64,000 nt of DNA from assembly GCF_021729075.1 (NCBI RefSeq), contig NZ_JAJSAQ010000003.1, positions 310,001 to 374,000 of the forward strand, given 5' to 3'. The notes under the pieces were generated by a model, which saw nothing but the letters and a program-made list of their open reading frames with translations, was not told the DNA's origin and made no database searches. The translations under genes and the position numbers were made by a program. Positions 38,152 through 46,882 of this stretch are shown here, in pieces (the stretch's first letter is position 1; each line of letters starts with the position of its first letter). This stretch comes from Microbulbifer guangxiensis. GTDB lineage: Bacteria; Pseudomonadota; Gammaproteobacteria; Pseudomonadales; Cellvibrionaceae.

Positions 38152-38948
38152 TGACCAGGAGGGTGCGCAGAGCGCGGCGTGGCATGAGCAATGAGGACCG
38201 CCGCGGTGTGATCATTTTCGGCATGGGCGTTGCCATCCTGGTTGCGCTGGCCATTTTCATCCTGCAGGTGCTGCAGTCGCCGGAAAATGAGTATGACCGG
38301 GTGACCCTCTGTAACGAACGCCTCCCGCGGGCGGCCCACCACCTGATGATCATCGATGTCTCCGATGCGCTGTCGGCCCACCAGGCAAATTTCCTCAAGA
38401 CCCATATCTCTGGCCTGCTGCAGGATGCCGGTGTCAACGACCGCTTTTCCATTTTCGTGCTGGACGAGAAGTATAGCGGTCTCTCGGAGCCGGTCGTCGA
38501 TCTGTGCAAACCGCCTTCGGCAGACGATGCCGACATGCTGACCTCAAACCGCGTCTTTATCGAGCGACTCTATTCCGAGAGGTTTGCCACTCCGCTGGAA
38601 GCCGCTGTCGCCGCGGTGGTAGCCGGCAGCGAGCAGAAGGAGTCGCCGATCTTCGAAGCGCTGTCGGATGTGGCAGCCCTGCGGCGCATTGACCCGCGGG
38701 CAGGGGATGTGCGGTTGACCATCGTCAGCGACATGATCCAGAACTCCCGCGCCGGCTCGGTCTTCGATGCCGGTCCCAAGGCGATCGAGAACCTGCCGCT
38801 GGTCAACCTGCGGGGTGTGCGCACCAGGGTATTCTGGCTCGACCGGGAAAAATACAAGCGCTTCCAGACCGAGGCACTGGCCGGCAGCTGGGAGGACTAC
38901 CTGGCGAGTGTGTCACAGTTTGAGCGGATTGAGCGCGTGAGGAATTGA
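38151..38948 (+). CDS. Membrane-anchored protein with possible vWA-like domain
   Basis: A 265-residue protein: basic N-terminus (MTRRVRRARRGMSNEDRRG), one membrane helix at about 20-41, then a soluble domain beginning HHLMIIDVSDALSAHQ, with FSIFVLDEKYSG and DVRLTIVSDMIQNSRAGS. Alternating strands and helices and the DVSDALS motif at residues 69-75 recall a von Willebrand A fold, but the metal-site motif DxSxS is imperfect, so this is a weak guess. The positive-inside rule puts the domain in the periplasm. Start overlaps the upstream stop; an ATG at 38184 is an alternative. It is followed by an overlapping microORF. Confidence 0.7.
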   Translation: MTRRVRRARRGMSNEDRRGVIIFGMGVAILVALAIFILQVLQSPENEYDRVTLCNERLPRAAHHLMIIDVSDALSAHQANFLKTHISGLLQDAGVNDRFSIFVLDEKYSGLSEPVVDLCKPPSADDADMLTSNRVFIERLYSERFATPLEAAVAAVVAGSEQKESPIFEALSDVAALRRIDPRAGDVRLTIVSDMIQNSRAGSVFDAGPKAIENLPLVNLRGVRTRVFWLDREKYKRFQTEALAGSWEDYLASVSQFERIERVRN

Positions 38949-39040
38949 TGCGTCCGATGAGGGCAGGTGTTAACGATTCACAGCAGAAGCAGGGGAATGA
39001 CGCCACCACCAATCAAGAATCAGTGGCAGCGACATTCTAG
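38948..39040 (+). CDS. Possible 30-residue microprotein
   Basis: A 31-codon frame (MRPMRAGVNDSQQKQGNDAT... ending AATF) whose ATG overlaps the stop of the upstream gene in a TGATG, the same coupling as between the two preceding genes, and which has GAGGA four bases before the start. It is hydrophilic, rich in Gln, Asn, Ser and Thr, with no membrane segment. Its TAG lies in a CTAG shared with the stop codon of the convergent SPFH gene. Too short for homology judgement, so it could be chance. Confidence 0.3.
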   Translation: MRPMRAGVNDSQQKQGNDATTNQESVAATF

Positions 39041-40392
39041 GTGGACGGCGGGCGCAGTTTCACCAGCTCGCCCAACAGTCCGTCCAGTCCGCCATAGACC
39101 GACAGGCGATCGATCTTTGCGGTGATGCGCTCCAGGGCCTCCAGCTCCTTCAGGCGCATGACAGTCGGGCTGTTTTCCATCATTTTGGCTGTGTTGTGCA
39201 GCGCGCGGGCAGCCTGGGTTTCCTCACGTCTGCGGATCAGGTTGGCCTCTGCCTCCTTCTGCGCCTCAACGACTCGGTTCAGGATCGACTTCATGTCACC
39301 GGGCAGGACAATATCCTTGACCCCGATGTCGATGACCTCAACCCCAACGGCATCGAGATCGCCATCGAGCAGCTCCCGCACGTCCCCGTTGAGTGCGCTT
39401 TTGTCCTCCAGCAGGGCATCCAGCGTGCGGGTACCTACGGCTTCACGCAGTGCGAGCTGTAATGCCCGGTATACATGGCTCTCGTAACCGCCGACTTCAG
39501 CCACACGCGCTGCATCCACCACGCGATAAGTGGCGGAGAGGTTTAGTCGCAGCGAGACCCGGTCCCGGGTCAGGATTTCCTGTCCACTCACTTCCACCAT
39601 CTTCAGGCGCAGGTCCACCAGTGAGACAGCGATAGTGCGTCCGGGCCGCCAGAACGCGTAGTAACCGGGGTCGAGCCAGCCTTCCTCGCGCCCGTTGACG
39701 ACCAGCAGGCCGCGATGCCGCTCTGGCACTTCGGTCAGAAACACCAGTTTTTTCACCCTTGCCTCGAGGGCCGCCGGCAAGTCGAATCGCAGGTCCCGCG
39801 CCAGGGTTTCCGGCAGCGCCTGGCTCTGGTGTAGGTCGATTTTCTCCACCCGCACGTTGCTGGCGGGGCCATCCCAGAGGACGATATCTGTGGCCGGCGG
39901 CAGGATGTCGTACAGGTGACCATCCCGATAGAGCAGGGCCACTTCATGGTCTGCCAACTCCAGGAGCTGGAAGAACGGTTCCAGCTGTGCTGTTTTCCGC
40001 ACCAGGTACTTGAGTTTGGTGTCAGGAAATACCAGTCGCTCACGGATATCGTACTTGCTGGCCCGCAAAGCACCCCGGCCCTGCCATAGCGTTACTTCGG
40101 AGTCTGGCAGCAGCACGTCGTACAGCTCTTCGTCCCGGTAAATGAGGGCTACCTGAAACTCATTGGTTTCCACGCGCCACATAAACTCCGACAGTTCCGG
40201 GTGGCTACGGATCATGGATTTGAGCCCGGTGCGCTCGATTTCGAGCGTATCCAGGTCATACATCTCAACCGAAAACTGATGCCAGTACGGCAGACGAAGC
40301 CGGCCTGCCTCGAGCAGCTTGATGAAGCGACCATCCCTGAACAGCAGGGCCCGGTGGTTCTCAGGCACTTCAATCACTTTTCCCAACAACAT
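39037..40392 (-). CDS. SPFH/stomatin-like (slipin) protein with four N-terminal repeats
   Basis: A 451-residue protein; the ATG at 40392 has a strong AAGGAGG. Four related units of about 28 residues begin at residues 8, 76, 146 and 222 (cores ENHRALLFRDGR, VALIYRDEELYDVLLP, VALLYRDGHLYDILPP, RHRGLLVVNGREEGWLDPG). The SPFH core (about 250-400) includes VDLRLKMVEVSGQEILTRDR, YRALQLALREAVGTRTLD and GVEVIDIGVKDIVLPGDMK, and a coiled-coil EAQKEAEANLIRRREETQAAR follows. SPFH proteins oligomerise into membrane microdomain scaffolds and often control proteases or membrane stress. No hydrophobic N-terminal anchor is visible. It is convergent with the membrane cassette, sharing a stop tetranucleotide. 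Confidence 0.8.
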   Translation of the reverse strand: MLLGKVIEVPENHRALLFRDGRFIKLLEAGRLRLPYWHQFSVEMYDLDTLEIERTGLKSMIRSHPELSEFMWRVETNEFQVALIYRDEELYDVLLPDSEVTLWQGRGALRASKYDIRERLVFPDTKLKYLVRKTAQLEPFFQLLELADHEVALLYRDGHLYDILPPATDIVLWDGPASNVRVEKIDLHQSQALPETLARDLRFDLPAALEARVKKLVFLTEVPERHRGLLVVNGREEGWLDPGYYAFWRPGRTIAVSLVDLRLKMVEVSGQEILTRDRVSLRLNLSATYRVVDAARVAEVGGYESHVYRALQLALREAVGTRTLDALLEDKSALNGDVRELLDGDLDAVGVEVIDIGVKDIVLPGDMKSILNRVVEAQKEAEANLIRRREETQAARALHNTAKMMENSPTVMRLKELEALERITAKIDRLSVYGGLDGLLGELVKLRPPST

Positions 40393-40779
40393 GATTTCCT
40401 CCTTGTGCACTTGCCGTGGCAAGTTATTCCATTAAAAAGTAAGAGCCCCACCCGGCGCGGTAGTGGCTGCCGATTTTTGCAATCCAGGCCGCGGCACCCT
40501 GACTGCCAGGGTGCCTGGATGGGCCTGGGTGTGAGCGATGGCGATGCAGACTCGGCTGCATTTGGCACACTCGGTGCTGTACACCTTCCGTGGTGTCGCA
40601 TTCGCTCTCGCCGTCCCATCTGGCATGGGCTGCATAGTGACCGGCAGCGATTACCTCCCGGTATCGGCCAACGTCCGTGGCCGACTGTGAGGCTCCAGTG
40701 TTTACGCACAATTTTTCTGTGGGGGGAGTTGCACCCCGGTCACGTGGACCCGCTATTCGGTCGATTTACAGTCGACTGG
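40393..40779. other. Intergenic region between SPFH gene and tRNA-like gene
   Basis: About 390 bases. Open frames with scattered Cys codons exist on the minus strand but none has a ribosome site or protein-like composition. It contains direct near-repeats (CAGGGTGCCTGGATGGGCCTGGG around 40507-40530) and a hairpin-prone GTGGGGGGAGTTGCACCCC at about 40720-40738, directly downstream (minus strand) of the tRNA-like gene. Nothing else recognised. Confidence 0.4.
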
Positions 40780-40850
40780 AGCTCTCATGGGATTCGAACC
40801 CATGACCGACGAGTTAAAAGCTCGTTGCTCTCCCTCTGAGCTAGAGAGCT
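40780..40850 (-). tRNA. Atypical tRNA-Lys-like gene (anticodon TTT)
   Basis: On the minus strand a full cloverleaf can be drawn: acceptor AGCTCTC pairs perfectly with GAGAGCT, D-stem GCTC/GAGC with a short 7-base loop, anticodon stem ACGAG/CTCGT with loop CTTTTAA (anticodon TTT), T-stem ATGGG/CCCAT with loop TTCGAAT. Unlike usual bacterial tRNA-Lys, the acceptor stem is not GGGTCGT-like, position 73 would be C, and no complete CCA follows (the next bases are CCAG, giving CCA only without a discriminator base). It could be an accessory tRNA that needs CCA addition, or a decaying copy. Confidence 0.7.
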
Positions 40851-41006
40851 GCGTTCATCGCATTCACAGCGGACGGTATACAAAGGGCCACTGGCCATTG
40901 CACCCGGCTGGCATACGGAACCAGGCCGGCAGTTCACAACTGAGAGCGATAAACCCGGGATTGGGATCATGGCGGCACGACACTGAGTCCACCAGGAGCC
41001 CAAAAT

Positions 41007-41040
41007 AAAAAACCTGCCTGGGCCACCGGGCAGGTTTTTT
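41007..41040. terminator. Bidirectional hairpin terminator
   Basis: AAAACCTGCC-type stem (41009-41018) pairs with GGCAGGTTTTTT (41029-41040); A-run on the left, six T on the right. Confidence 0.85.
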
Positions 41041-41192
41041 CAGCGCAGCCGGCAGCGGGTTGCCGCCCGGGCGGCAACTACAGGAGGTAAACCTGCTGAC
41101 AAAACATTGTCGGCAGGCGGTTGTGGCCATCTGTTGGCCAGAAGTTCAGTCTTATTCCTGAAATGTCGATTCCTCGTTGCAATCGGGCCGCA

Positions 41193-41233
41193 CAAAAAAA
41201 AGAGGCCCGGAAATTTCTTTCCGGGCCTCTTTT
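41193..41233. terminator. Bidirectional hairpin terminator
   Basis: AAAAGAGGCCCGGAAA (41198-41213), TTTC loop, TTTCCGGGCCTCTTTT (41218-41233): a perfect 16-bp stem flanked by an A-run and T-run. Confidence 0.9.
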
Positions 41234-41594
41234 GAGGGGGGATGCCGGAAAGGTTTTCACCTTCCCGGGCAGGGAAGGTAATTCAATCGCGCTTCTGGTT
41301 TGACCAGGAATAGCAGCTAATCCTGCACTGATAGTCCATAGGCATTACCATTGCAGTGAGACAAGTCGGGTGCGCCCCGCGCTTGCGTTGCCCGCTCAGA
41401 TTTTCCTTTCTGTTTGGTATGCCTTGCATTGTTTGTCAGTCCAGCTTCAAAAATTTTTCCGGATACTACGCCCATGAGAAATGCTGTCAATCAAAAGATA
41501 GCATCTTGTGAAAACCTGCGTAGCAATGCGTGACAGTTGCTGAAAATAAAGCTGGTGGTGATGCGTCGTTGAAATTTTTGAGGGGGGTAAATAG

Positions 41595-41623
41595 CAAAAA
41601 AGTGCCCCGCAATGGGGGCACTT
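41595..41623 (-). terminator. Terminator of the autotransporter gene
   Basis: Stem AAGTGCCCC (41600-41608) / GGGGCACTT (41615-41623); on the minus strand six T follow the hairpin. It lies 16 bases behind the esterase stop codon. Confidence 0.88.
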
Positions 41624-41638
41624 CTCTTTGGTGGGATA

Positions 41639-44017
41639 TCAGAACAGATAATTCACGCTGACTGAACCGGTCTCCGACGTGGGCCGTGCGGTGTAGTTGG
41701 CGTTGAGGGCGAGGCGGCTGGCCGCCTGCCAGCGCAGGCCCACCATGGCACCGGCACCGTCCTCGAACAGGCCGACGCCCTCGCTGGCGTAACTGGGCAT
41801 GGCATTCAGGTTGCCACCCATAGACTTCACGCCCACCTCCAGCGAATCCTCGTCGGTGCCGGTGGTGTCCTCATACCAGAGCTGGCCATAGGCACTGACA
41901 CTGTCCCAGCTATGGCTGGCGAAGGCGCCCATACGCATGGTGGTGTAACGGCGCTCCTGGCTGCCGAAATGCATGCCGAACGGATCCTGCTCCGCGCCGC
42001 TGGCATCGGTGTAGGTGAAACCGGCAATGGCATCCTCGGTAAAGCCATCCACCTCAACGGTTGCCCGGGTGACGTTGGCGAAGGGGCCGAAGCGGGTGGG
42101 CCCGCCGAGGATATTGGCACCGGCAGTCATGCTCAGGGACAGGTTTTCGCCGGAAGTGGTGGCATCCAGGCTGGTGTTGAAGTTACTGCCCAGGCGGAAA
42201 GCACGACTGACATTGTCGTAGTCCGTATCCGTCATGGTCACGCTGGCATCCACGAACAGCACATCGTAGTGGAAGCGGCCAAAGACGCTGTAGTTGGTGG
42301 AGGTGGAGTCCACCATGGACCGGGCATTGTCGAGACTGATATCCGAGCGGCTCAGTGCAAAGCCCAGCTCCGCATTGGGGCGCAGGGCGTAGGTGGCACC
42401 GAGAATACCGCCGCTGCCATCGCCGCTCAGGTTGGGTGCGAAACCGCTGCTGTAGTCGGTGTTGCCGAACACACCGCCGACGAAGACGCCGGTCTGTGCA
42501 TCGCTGTAGCGGGCGCCGAGCAGGTTCTCGTCCAGGGTATTGGTATGGGTGCGGGCAGCCTGTACACCGATATCCGGCAGTTGCCCCGCCACCTGGGAGG
42601 CGTTGACAACCGCGGTGTAGTAATCGGCCAGCATGTTCTGGGCGGCCTGGGTCGGGTGCACGGCATCGTTGAAGATCAGCTGGCTGTCATCCGGGGTTTC
42701 GCCGTTGATTCCATACACCGGATGTTCGATACAGCTGCCACTGCCGTCGTAGCAGAACTGGCTCTGGTTGAACTCACCGGAGAAACCGAGGGCCGCCGCG
42801 TTGGCCAGGGAAACCTTCAGTACACCATTCTGGTCGACCAGCAGCACGCCATCGATATCACCGGCCGCATTCATCAGGACACTGTTGAAACCGTCCACTG
42901 CCATGGCCGCCTGGGCCAGGGTGGACTGGATGGCAGCGTTCAGCTGTGCGTCCGCCTCTTCCTGAGTCAGCAGGCCGGCGGCGACCGCATTGGCCAGTTG
43001 TGCCGCTTCCGGGCTGGAGAGCACGGCCTGGCTGACCGCCGCAAACATGCCCGGCGTGCTGCTGATGTCGGGCACGTTCGAAACGAGGATGTAGTTGGCA
43101 CCGGCATCGGACAGTGCCTGGGCGCCGTCGGCCAGCATCGTGGCCGCGGTCTGCACCTCGGCACCGAACTGGGCGCTGTCGATGGTGCCGGACAGCAGTG
43201 CGGTGAAACCACCGAGCAGATCGTTGCCGCCGCCGTTGATCCAATAGAGTGCCTTGCCGTCAGCGCGGCCGGCAGTAGTCTGCAGGTAGCCGAGGCCGAG
43301 TGGATGCGGGTTACCCGTAATACCGGAATCGGCAACGATGGCCGATGGAGCGGCGTCGATCTGTGCCTGTAGGGCATCGGCTTGCGCCGTGTAACCGGCA
43401 GCGGTGACCGTATCGCCCGCGGCTTCGAACTGCGCTGCAGCTTCGCGCAGCTGCGCGACGATTGCCGGTCCCTGTAACAGCAGCCCGAGAAGATCCAGGT
43501 TGGCATAGAGGCCAGTGCTGGTCTGCCGGGTCGGGTCCGGCAGCAGGGCACTGACAAAGTTGTGGTCGTTGACGTCCAGCGTCATGCCGTTCTGGGCCAG
43601 GTAATTGAAATAGCCCTCGGTGCCGAGAATGTTCAGCAGCACATCCGCGGCGCGGTGGCCGCCCACCGCCCAGCCACCACCCACATTGGGCAGTGCCGCC
43701 TGCACCTGCGCCGAGGCGGAGGCCAGCAATTCCTCCGGGCTGAGTAACGGATTCACTTCCGGCAGGCACAGGGCCAGGCCGCCACAGGATGGTGTCACCG
43801 GCCCGAGACCCAGCTGCTCGGACATGATGCTGATGGCCGCCTGCTTGTTGTCACCGCTGGTAAACACCCCGGCGTTGCCCACGTCGGTGAGGCTGTCGCC
43901 AAAGGCTATCACCTGGGAAAAAGCGGGTTCGCCTGCGGAGGCAAGGGCGCTGGCAAATGAGGTGGAAAATGAGGCAAGGGCAATGGCCGCAGCCAGGCTG
44001 CGTTTTACGTTGGGCAT
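41639..44017 (-). CDS. GDSL/SGNH autotransporter esterase
   Basis: A 792-residue type Va autotransporter. A signal peptide ends near ALASA. The passenger is an SGNH esterase: block I FGDSLTDVGNAG (Ser42), block III-like WINGGGNDLLGG, block V DAVHPTQAAQ (Asp and His near residues 449-452). From about residue 500 to the end lies the translocating beta-barrel, with alternating strands (YSVFGRFHYDVLFVDASVTM) and a terminal Phe (SVSVNYLF). Family members (EstA-like) remain attached to the cell surface and hydrolyse esters. Long insertions sit between block I and block III. The ATG has AGGAG upstream and a terminator follows the gene. Confidence 0.93.
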   Translation of the reverse strand: MPNVKRSLAAAIALASFSTSFASALASAGEPAFSQVIAFGDSLTDVGNAGVFTSGDNKQAAISIMSEQLGLGPVTPSCGGLALCLPEVNPLLSPEELLASASAQVQAALPNVGGGWAVGGHRAADVLLNILGTEGYFNYLAQNGMTLDVNDHNFVSALLPDPTRQTSTGLYANLDLLGLLLQGPAIVAQLREAAAQFEAAGDTVTAAGYTAQADALQAQIDAAPSAIVADSGITGNPHPLGLGYLQTTAGRADGKALYWINGGGNDLLGGFTALLSGTIDSAQFGAEVQTAATMLADGAQALSDAGANYILVSNVPDISSTPGMFAAVSQAVLSSPEAAQLANAVAAGLLTQEEADAQLNAAIQSTLAQAAMAVDGFNSVLMNAAGDIDGVLLVDQNGVLKVSLANAAALGFSGEFNQSQFCYDGSGSCIEHPVYGINGETPDDSQLIFNDAVHPTQAAQNMLADYYTAVVNASQVAGQLPDIGVQAARTHTNTLDENLLGARYSDAQTGVFVGGVFGNTDYSSGFAPNLSGDGSGGILGATYALRPNAELGFALSRSDISLDNARSMVDSTSTNYSVFGRFHYDVLFVDASVTMTDTDYDNVSRAFRLGSNFNTSLDATTSGENLSLSMTAGANILGGPTRFGPFANVTRATVEVDGFTEDAIAGFTYTDASGAEQDPFGMHFGSQERRYTTMRMGAFASHSWDSVSAYGQLWYEDTTGTDEDSLEVGVKSMGGNLNAMPSYASEGVGLFEDGAGAMVGLRWQAASRLALNANYTARPTSETGSVSVNYLF

Positions 44018-44259
44018 GGTTTTCTCCTGATCGCAGATTCACCGCGCCCATGAGCTGCCAGTCGCCCCGAGAGGGAGTCCATTCGCTGATACCGGGCGCA
44101 ATTCGTTATTGTTTTATTCCTGCACCTCTAGGAATGCGATCAATACTAGCGGATTTGTTTCAGTCAGGAGAAGCGGTGGCAGCAGGGCTTTGTGTCCAAC
44201 TGGTCACAATTGATGTGTCCGACTGGAGGGGAGATTTTTTGCCCTGCTGCCTCTCAGGA

Positions 44260-46245
44260 TCAGCGCAATGCGTGCAGGTACTGCAGATGACGTTCGTACT
44301 GGGCGACCATATCGGTGAGTATCTGGTCCTTGGTCCAGCCCATGACGTCATAGTCCTGGCCACCCTCGAACAGATGGATATCCGCCCGGAAGTACACATC
44401 GCTGGAACCATCATCGTGGCTGTCGCTGAGCACCTTGTCGGGGTCATCAGTTTCCGGCTTGAGCGTGGCTTTGGGTTGAATACCGTAGATAAAGCTCAGC
44501 TCTTCCCCATGCAGCACTTCCAGCTCCACATAGTGATTCTCGCCCTCGGTCACCGTCGCCGTGTAACCACTTTTGCGCATCTCTTCGGCGAACTCCTCCA
44601 GCGAGGGCTTGCCCACCTCGCGGATAAACTGGTGCACCTCGGCCAGGGTGGGTAGCTTCAGCGCATTCTTCAGCCGCCGCTGCCAGACCACCGGATTGCG
44701 TGCACTGATCGGTGCCACCGGTGCGTGGCGGGAAATTTTCTTCATCGTATCCAGACGCAGTGCCTTGATCAGCCCGTAAGTCGCCACCAGCAAAATCGCC
44801 GAGAAGGGTAGGGCACTGACGATCACCGCCGTCTGCAGTGAGGCCAGGCCGCCGGCCAGCAGCAGGGCAATGGCCACCGCACCGATCAGGAAGCACCAGA
44901 AAATCCGTTGCCACAGCGGGGTATCGTCTCGTCCGCGGGAGGAGAGCATATTCACCACCAGCGCGCCGGAATCTGCCGAGGTGACAAAGAACACGATCAC
45001 CATCAGCACTGCTACGAACGAGAACACCCCGGAGAAGGGGAACTGTTCCAGGAACTGGAACAGTGCCACCGACTGGTCCTTGGCCACGATCTCCCCGAGC
45101 TCTGTCAGGCCTTCGTTCAGGATCATGTGAATGGCGGAGTTGCCGAAAAAGGTCATCCACAGCAGCGTCACAGCGGCGGGCACCAGCATCGCGCCCATCA
45201 CGAATTCGCGAATGGTGCGCCCGCGGGAAATCCGCGCAATAAACAGCCCCACAAACGGCGACCAGGACATCCACCAGCCCCAGTAGAGGATGGTCCAGCC
45301 GCCGAGCCAGTCCGTCGGCTGGTAGGCGTAGAGGTTGAAGGTCTTGTTGATGAGTACTGAAAGGTAATTACCGAAGTTCTGCACGAAGGCCTGCAACAGG
45401 TAAACGGTGCTGCCCAGCAGCAGCACCATCACCAGCAGGATGCCCGCCAGCGTCATGTTGAGTTGCGACAGCCGTTTGATGCCCGCATCCAGTCCCATAA
45501 CAACGGAGATGGTGGCAAGGATCGTCGTGACGATAATCAGGCCCACCTGCACCCCGCTGCCCACTGGCAGCCCGAACAGGTGGTGGAGGCCGGAGTTGAT
45601 CTGCAATACCCCGTAACCGAGCGTCGTCGCCACACCGCAGACGGTACCCACAATGGCAAACACATCCACCGCATGGCCGATTGGCCCGTGCACGCGCTCA
45701 CCGATCATCGGGTAGAGTGCCGAGCGCAGGGTAAGGGGCAGGTTGTGACGATAACTGAAATAAGCGAGGATCATCGCCACAATGGCGTAGATGGCCCAGG
45801 CATGAAAACCCCAGTGGAAGAACGTCAGCACCATGGCCTGACGCGCAGCCTCCACCGTGCCGGTGTCGCCTATCGGTGGATTGAGGTAATGCATGACCGG
45901 CTCTGCCACGCCAAAGAACAGCAGGCCGATACCCATCCCCGCAGAAAACAGCATGGCAAACCAGGAACCAAACCCGTAGTCTGGCTCGATATGTTCCGGG
46001 CCGAGCTTGACGCTGCCGAGACTGGAGATGCCGATGACCAGCACGCTGATCAGGATGATCGCCACCACCAGCACGTAGTACCAGCTCCAGTAATCGACCA
46101 CCCACGTCTGCATCTGTTCAAAGAAACTGGTGGCACTTTCTGGAAAGAGCACGGCAAAGGCGACCAGTAGCAGGAGCACACCGGTTGCGGTGTAAAAAAC
46201 CGGAGGGTCGAAGTGTGCGAGCTGCTGGGGCTTTTTCTCGGTCAT
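44260..46245 (-). CDS. BCCT family betaine/choline transporter
   Basis: A 661-residue sodium- or proton-coupled transporter of the betaine-choline-carnitine family, with 12 membrane helices in residues about 15-500. The family motif is ILYWGWWMSWSPFVGLFIARISRGRT, and ADSGALVVNMLSS and GVATTLGYGVLQINSGLHHLFG are further conserved blocks. The long hydrophilic C-terminal domain (KLPTLAEVHQFIREVGKPSLEEF...) resembles that of BetT, which modulates osmotic activity. The ATG at 46245 (MTEKKPQQ) is favoured over 46317, which lies in a divergent promoter region. Substrate probably choline or glycine betaine (inference). Confidence 0.9.
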   Translation of the reverse strand: MTEKKPQQLAHFDPPVFYTATGVLLLLVAFAVLFPESATSFFEQMQTWVVDYWSWYYVLVVAIILISVLVIGISSLGSVKLGPEHIEPDYGFGSWFAMLFSAGMGIGLLFFGVAEPVMHYLNPPIGDTGTVEAARQAMVLTFFHWGFHAWAIYAIVAMILAYFSYRHNLPLTLRSALYPMIGERVHGPIGHAVDVFAIVGTVCGVATTLGYGVLQINSGLHHLFGLPVGSGVQVGLIIVTTILATISVVMGLDAGIKRLSQLNMTLAGILLVMVLLLGSTVYLLQAFVQNFGNYLSVLINKTFNLYAYQPTDWLGGWTILYWGWWMSWSPFVGLFIARISRGRTIREFVMGAMLVPAAVTLLWMTFFGNSAIHMILNEGLTELGEIVAKDQSVALFQFLEQFPFSGVFSFVAVLMVIVFFVTSADSGALVVNMLSSRGRDDTPLWQRIFWCFLIGAVAIALLLAGGLASLQTAVIVSALPFSAILLVATYGLIKALRLDTMKKISRHAPVAPISARNPVVWQRRLKNALKLPTLAEVHQFIREVGKPSLEEFAEEMRKSGYTATVTEGENHYVELEVLHGEELSFIYGIQPKATLKPETDDPDKVLSDSHDDGSSDVYFRADIHLFEGGQDYDVMGWTKDQILTDMVAQYERHLQYLHALR

Positions 46246-46359
46246 AGCGCGTTTACCACTTAAAATGCTGTTACGCGAAAAGTAAAATTTTGCGCCTATC
46301 GGACTCAGCATAGACAATGGTGATCGTTATCAGGCGGCTGAATAAAAAATGAATCTGAA

Positions 46360-46776
46360 ATGCTAAAAGTGACTAACAACCTGGCGATTCCCCTCGAAGA
46401 AATCGAGATGAATGCCGTGCGCGCGCAGGGCGCTGGCGGGCAGAACGTCAACAAGGTGGCGAGCGCGATTCACCTGCGCTTCGATATCCCGGCGTCGTCC
46501 CTGCCGGAAGAAGTAAAGGCGCGCCTGCTGGCGCAGGGGGATCAGCGGATCTCCACTGACGGTGTTATCGTGATCAAGGCCCAGCGTTTCCGCACCCAGG
46601 AAAAGAACCGCAGCGATGCGCTGGAGCGGCTGCGGGAACTGGTGGCCAGCGCTACCCGCACCCGCAAGAAGCGCGTCGCCACCAAGCCATCTCGCGCATC
46701 GAAAGAGCGCCGCCTGAAGCAGAAAACCCGGCGCGGGCAGATCAAGTCCATGCGCGGCAAGGTGAAGGATCACTGA
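46360..46776 (+). CDS. arfB: Alternative ribosome-rescue factor / peptidyl-tRNA hydrolase ArfB
   Basis: A 138-residue protein with the release-factor motif GGQ (residues 26-28, AVRAQGAGGQNVNKVASAIHL) and a long basic C-terminal tail (KKRVATKPSRASKERRLKQK) that enters the empty mRNA channel of stalled ribosomes. This is the full architecture of ArfB/YaeJ, which frees ribosomes on non-stop mRNAs. Divergent from the BCCT transporter. Start is the ATG at 46360. Confidence 0.95.
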   Translation: MLKVTNNLAIPLEEIEMNAVRAQGAGGQNVNKVASAIHLRFDIPASSLPEEVKARLLAQGDQRISTDGVIVIKAQRFRTQEKNRSDALERLRELVASATRTRKKRVATKPSRASKERRLKQKTRRGQIKSMRGKVKDH

Positions 46777-46882
46777 TCCGAGCGCCCCGTGCCGACGCGT
46801 TGTTTCCGCAACAGCTGTTTCGGCAACAATAGAAACAGCAGCAGTCAAAAGAACCCATTGGAATTCCGCAAAGGAGGATGTC

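Larger units (their letters stand above)
40851..41638. other. Non-coding stretch with three terminators
   Basis: Nearly 800 bases with no convincing protein gene. Three strong hairpins (41007-41040, 41193-41233, 41595-41623) divide it. The last belongs to the autotransporter gene on the minus strand. The first two have A-runs on one side and T-runs on the other, so they work both ways and have no protein gene to serve. The segments between them could therefore be small RNA genes. The 41300-41590 part is AT-richer than the surroundings. Confidence 0.45.

Noticed and set aside
38151..38948. Firm assignment as a von Willebrand A (MIDAS) protein
   Set aside because: Only DVSDALS fits loosely; the metal-site DxSxS is not met, so kept as a weak possibility.
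40432..40635. Small minus-strand frame with several Cys residues
   Set aside because: No ribosome site and no regular spacing of cysteines; composition looks random.
41912..43372. A 486-codon open frame antisense to the autotransporter esterase
   Set aside because: Same GC-skew shadow effect; sense strand carries catalytic blocks and a beta-barrel with terminal Phe.
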